From positions 1-6,348 of the forward strand of contig JAFDCW010000655.1 in NCBI GenBank assembly GCA_019312705.1: a stretch of DNA of 6,348 nucleotides, written 5' to 3'. The translations under genes and the position numbers were made by a program. How positions within the stretch are numbered: position 1 is the stretch's first letter; every line of letters begins with the position of its first letter. Of the stretch, positions 5,541 through 6,348 are shown in pieces. This stretch comes from Deltaproteobacteria bacterium. GTDB lineage: Bacteria > Myxococcota > Polyangia > Polyangiales > B10-G4. The notes under the pieces were generated by a model, which made no database searches, was not told the DNA's origin, and saw only the letters and a program-made list of their open reading frames with translations.

Positions 5541-5886
5541 GGTGACCGATCACGATGAAGTCCAAGACCTCTTCTCCGATATTCCGCAGCCCGTGGTGCA
5601 CGTTCTTGTCGACGTGGATCACCTGCCCCGGGCCGAGGGCGACCTCTTGGTCTTCGACCGTGGCGACGGCAAGCCCGGCGAGGATGTAGACCGTCTCTGA
5701 CGTCTCCGGGTGAATCTCCCTGGCGATCTCACACCCCGGGTTGATCGTCCCGCGATAGAGCCCAAAGCCGTCGCCCCGCGCTTTGCCCAGGATACCTGCG
5801 AGGAAGACCCCCTGGTTCGGCGGGTACTCGGGCGCATCCAGCTCGCTGACCGTGAAGACCGCCGCCCCGCTCACCTGCTCGTTCAT
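5530..5886 (-). CDS. Small single-domain cupin protein
   Basis: A 118-residue single-domain cupin, a usual length for small stand-alone cupins, probably cytosolic (no signal peptide). Cupin motif 1 is seen around G51 to G71, with H59, E61 and E64 in HPETSETVYILAG. Motif 2 follows in LGPGQVIHVDKNVHHGLRN, with H97/H98 and N102. His and Glu at these positions are the usual metal ligands, although the canonical second His of motif 1 is replaced by Glu61. The substrate cannot be inferred; relatives include sugar-binding, dioxygenase-like and sensor proteins. The frame is open upstream, with ATGs at 5991 and 6093. I prefer 5886 because the cupin fold begins there and the codons between 5991 and 5886 are less GC-biased at the third position (about 71% by my count, against clearly higher downstream). 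However, no good ribosome binding site precedes 5886, while AGGGGG lies 10 nt before 5991. It converges with the surface-protein gene and diverges from the EF-G gene. Confidence 0.8.
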   Translation of the reverse strand: MNEQVSGAAVFTVSELDAPEYPPNQGVFLAGILGKARGDGFGLYRGTINPGCEIAREIHPETSETVYILAGLAVATVEDQEVALGPGQVIHVDKNVHHGLRNIGEEVLDFIVIGHPDF

Positions 5887-6047
5887 CGGCGGGAGCCTAA
5901 GATATTGGTCCTGGAATTGCCGGTTTTTCACCCGGAAAGCGGCCTCGCGCGCGAGACAGCCAATCCTCGCTTGCCGATCCGCCTCCGGCATGGCTAATAG
6001 GCCCCCTGCGAACGGCCCGCGAAGGGCCCGAAAACGGATACAGAAGC
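5887..6047. promoter_or_regulatory. Divergent intergenic region between cupin and EF-G genes
   Basis: About 160 bp that should contain promoters for both genes if the cupin starts at 5886. A weak plus-strand candidate is TTGCCG (5971-5976) with TAATAG (5995-6000) 18 nt downstream, which would give the EF-G message a leader of roughly 40 nt. The match to sigma-70 is poor. If the cupin instead starts at 5991, only 56 bp remain between the genes. Confidence 0.25.
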
Positions 6048-6348
6048 ATGGCCAAGGACCTCTCCAAATACCGGAACATCGGCATCTTTGCACACGTCGA
6101 CGCGGGCAAGACCACGACGACTGAGCGCATCCTCAAGCTCACCGGAAAGATTCATAAAATCGGTGAGGTCCATGACGGCGCGGCGACGACCGACTTCATG
6201 GAGCAGGAGCAGGAGCGCGGCATCACGATTCAGTCGGCCGCGACGACCTGCTTCTGGAATGACTACCAGCTCAACATCATCGACACCCCCGGGCACGTCG
6301 ACTTCACCATCGAAGTCTACCGTTCCCTGAAGGTCCTCGACGGTGGCG
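6048..6348 (+). CDS. Elongation factor G, EF-G2-like, N-terminal part
   Basis: The first 100 codons of a translation elongation factor G, running off the window end (EF-G is usually about 700 residues). EF-G is the cytosolic GTPase that drives translocation on the ribosome. The G domain is clear: G1/P-loop [15 protein letters not shown] (residues 15-29), the switch I region [11 protein letters not shown], and G3 DTPGHVDFT. The preceding [10 protein letters not shown] is typical of EF-G and unlike EF-Tu. The start [20 protein letters not shown], together with the later FWNDYQLNI and [13 protein letters not shown], resembles from memory the second EF-G (EF-G2) of Vibrio, Shewanella and Pseudomonas more than canonical FusA, which usually has IEVERSLRVLDG. 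No ribosomal-protein or tuf gene is next to it, which fits a paralogue outside the str operon. A weak purine-rich AGAAG sits just before the ATG. Confidence 0.93.
   Translation, partial: MAKDLSKYRNIGIFAHVDAGKTTTTERILKLTGKIHKIGEVHDGAATTDFMEQEQERGITIQSAATTCFWNDYQLNIIDTPGHVDFTIEVYRSLKVLDGG

Overview
The window is GC-rich, with strongly GC-biased third codon positions in its genes. The best taxonomic clue is the large surface protein, which ends in a MYXO-CTERM-type signal: a Gly-Cys motif, a hydrophobic helix and a terminal run of five Arg. With Asp/Ser/Gly-rich lipoprotein linkers and Cys-rich exported proteins, this points to Myxococcota (myxobacteria and relatives). A Sandaracinus/Polyangia-like source is a guess; no rRNA or other phylogenetic marker is complete here.

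Layout. Positions 1-72 hold a degenerate hexanucleotide tandem repeat cut by the window edge. On the minus strand, a Cys-rich lipoprotein gene (1864 to 1202) is followed 78 nt later by a pirin-family gene (1123 to 92). Across a 115-bp divergent intergenic region, the plus strand carries the dominant gene (1980-5516), an 1178-residue secreted protein. Its order is signal peptide, CBM9-like beta domain, lamin-tail-like domain, Cys-rich repeats, acidic Asp-Gly-Pro linker and MYXO-CTERM anchor. A small cupin gene (5886 to 5530) converges on it, separated by 13 nt that take part in a hairpin. The cupin gene is divergent from the 5' end of an elongation factor G gene (6048 to beyond the window), whose sequence looks like the EF-G2 paralogue rather than canonical fusA.

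The most striking content is the Cys-rich array of the large protein. Sixteen modules have their first Cys spaced exactly 32 residues (96 bp) apart, with no insertion or deletion. Thirteen show the Cys spacing and signature residues of the adhesive-loop half of eukaryotic ADAM/snake-venom disintegrin domains. The array contains a higher-order unit of seven modules (672 bp), and about 525 bp of it is present twice at about 93% nucleotide identity, so it grew recently by in-frame duplication. No catalytic motif is visible. I read it as a cell-surface adhesin or structural protein. The divergent lipoprotein is also Cys-rich and is built from two tandem ten-Cys repeats, so the two may form a surface-protein locus. 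The pirin, cupin and EF-G2 genes look like unrelated housekeeping or accessory neighbours.
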